DNA from: an uncultured Alphaproteobacteria bacterium
GTDB lineage: Bacteria; Pseudomonadota; Alphaproteobacteria; HIMB59; GCA-002718135
Length of the DNA: 64,000 nt
NCBI GenBank assembly: GCA_902571865.1
Contig: CACGDO010000001.1
Coordinates: 208,315-272,314, forward strand
Direction of reading: 5' to 3'
This document shows positions 63,234 through 64,000 of this stretch, one piece after another. The position numbers and the translations under genes were made by a program. Under the pieces are notes generated by a model that was not told the origin of the DNA, searched no databases, and saw nothing but the letters and a program-made list of their open reading frames with translations. Numbering within the stretch: the stretch's first letter is position 1; every line of letters begins with the position of its first letter.

Positions 63234-64000
63234 TAATTCACCTGATAGTTTGTATATATGTCGTCTTTGAATTTTTTTCTTTCATTTAAAGATAAATTTA
63301 GTTGACTAAGTTTTTTTCCAACAATTGCTGGTTTGCCAAGTTTTCCTATAATAATTTTGGATTTAAATAAATGAATTTCGTCAACTAAATTATTATTTAA
63401 TAATTCCGCAAAAAAAATACCCCCTGCTTCAACTAATAAATCAGATATTTTTAATGAGTATATTTTGTTAAAAATATTTTTTAAATTTAGTTTTTTGTTT
63501 TTATTTAATTTACAAAGAACAATTTCACATCCTAATTTAATTAAATTTTCAGATTTTTTATTTTTTTTAGAAGTAAAGATAATAATTCTTTTTTTAGATA
63601 TATCTTTTAATATTTTTGATTTCATTGGTATTTTTAGATTATTATCAATTATTATAATTGGAATATGTTGCTCTAAAGTTTTTTTTAATCTTATAGTTAA
63701 TCTTGGATCATCTTTTATTACAGTTTTTGAAGTAGTTAAAATAGCTTGACTCTTTGATCTCAACTTATGCGCATATTCTCTACTCAATTTATTAGATATC
63801 CATTTACTTTTATAATCATGCCATGCAATTTTTTCATCTGTAGAAGTTGCAATTTTGACTTTTGTAAATGGTTTTTTCTTTAAAACACTTTTAAAAAAAA
63901 ATTTATTTAAATTATATGTTCTATTATTTTCTAAACCTACATTTACAATTACATTATTTTTTTTTAACTTTTTAATACTTTTATAATTAGTTCTAATATC
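63233..64000 (-). CDS. ribD: Riboflavin biosynthesis protein RibD (N-terminus outside window)
   Basis: Bifunctional deaminase/reductase; 255 residues visible, with the frame open to the right edge. The reductase domain holds PFTKVKIATSTDEKIAW, KWISNKLSREYAHKLRS and TVIKDDPRLTIRL, and a later LLVEAGGIFFAELL. The N-terminal zinc deaminase domain lies beyond 64000. An internal ATG at 63785-63787 is in frame but not the real start. It is the first gene seen of ribD-ribE-ribBX-ribH-nusB-thiL. Confidence 0.93.
   Translation of the reverse strand, partial: DIRTNYKSIKKLKKNNVIVNVGLENNRTYNLNKFFFKSVLKKKPFTKVKIATSTDEKIAWHDYKSKWISNKLSREYAHKLRSKSQAILTTSKTVIKDDPRLTIRLKKTLEQHIPIIIIDNNLKIPMKSKILKDISKKRIIIFTSKKNKKSENLIKLGCEIVLCKLNKNKKLNLKNIFNKIYSLKISDLLVEAGGIFFAELLNNNLVDEIHLFKSKIIIGKLGKPAIVGKKLSQLNLSLNERKKFKDDIYTNYQVN

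Overview
This is an AT-rich, very compact bacterial chromosome segment. Almost every gap between genes is a few bases, and many genes overlap by 1-30 bases. The gene content points to an alphaproteobacterium. The supporting loci are pcm-like/tolC/PopZ-like/valS, aapJQMP, dgt-argS-SPOR-scpAB, plsX-ihfA-merR, an NDUFS4-type complex I subunit, an Irr-type Fur regulator, and a GTTC-N7-GTTC SOS box upstream of umuDC. The low GC, a proteorhodopsin tuned to blue light, several high-affinity transporters and the streamlining suggest a marine, open-ocean lineage such as SAR11-like or AEGEAN-169/HIMB59-like. The sequence alone does not fix the exact lineage. I see no insertion sequence, prophage, CRISPR array or rRNA operon.

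Layout. 1-5.8 kb: scpB (cut by the left edge), scpA, a SPOR-like membrane protein, argS and dgt on the minus strand, with erpA-xthA diverging. 5.8-12.5 kb: ilvD, valS, a small PopZ-like protein, tolC and a PCMT-family methyltransferase. 12.6-15.4 kb: tRNA-Cys, tRNA-Asn, SOS-type umuDC and an AlaX-type editing protein. 15.4-19.5 kb: the general amino-acid transporter aapJQMP with an internal hairpin after aapJ. 19.6-21.5 kb: a cystathionine lyase and a TauE-like permease. 21.5-25.1 kb: a five-gene, translationally coupled operon iolC-iolB-class II aldolase-nucleosidase-cupin. 25.1-30.6 kb: GFA and 2OG-oxygenase proteins, tRNA-Arg, NDUFS4, an acyl-CoA dehydrogenase, a thiolase, apt and a phosphatase. 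30.6-35.5 kb: a sugar ABC transporter without an ATPase gene, preceded by MOSC and glutamine-amidotransferase genes. 35.5-40.2 kb: a membrane protein, a methyltransferase, YtoQ, a SulP transporter, an iron-type alcohol dehydrogenase and tRNA-Pro. 40.2-42.9 kb: a TPP riboswitch and thiBP. 42.8-48.4 kb: NhaD, a hydrolase, Irr, acetoacetyl-CoA synthetase, a quinone oxidoreductase and tRNA-Glu. 48.4-53.7 kb: recJ, hom, a small lipoprotein, argC, rpsI and rplM. 53.7-57.5 kb: proteorhodopsin, merR, ihfA, plsX, rpmF, a CBP3-like chaperone and bamE. 57.5-64 kb: hppA, thiL, nusB, ribH, ribBX, ribE and ribD (cut by the right edge).

How it fits together. The cell appears to be a heterotroph that imports amino acids, sugars and thiamine. 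It oxidises acyl-CoA and acetoacetate, and supplements ion gradients with light (proteorhodopsin) and with a K+-independent proton-pumping pyrophosphatase. Thiamine is probably imported under TPP control; ThiL is present to make TPP from thiamine phosphate. Riboflavin is made through a RibBX variant whose GTP cyclohydrolase II half looks catalytically dead.

Most unusual points. (1) The nucleosidase embedded in an iolCB-aldolase operon, a possible 5-deoxysugar salvage route. (2) RibBX. (3) Genes normally present in conserved alphaproteobacterial clusters but missing here (fabH, a DUF177 gene, nagZ). (4) Divergent genes with start codons only 3 and 16 bp apart. (5) The SOS box. (6) A TPP riboswitch whose conserved 3' core supplies the Shine-Dalgarno sequence.
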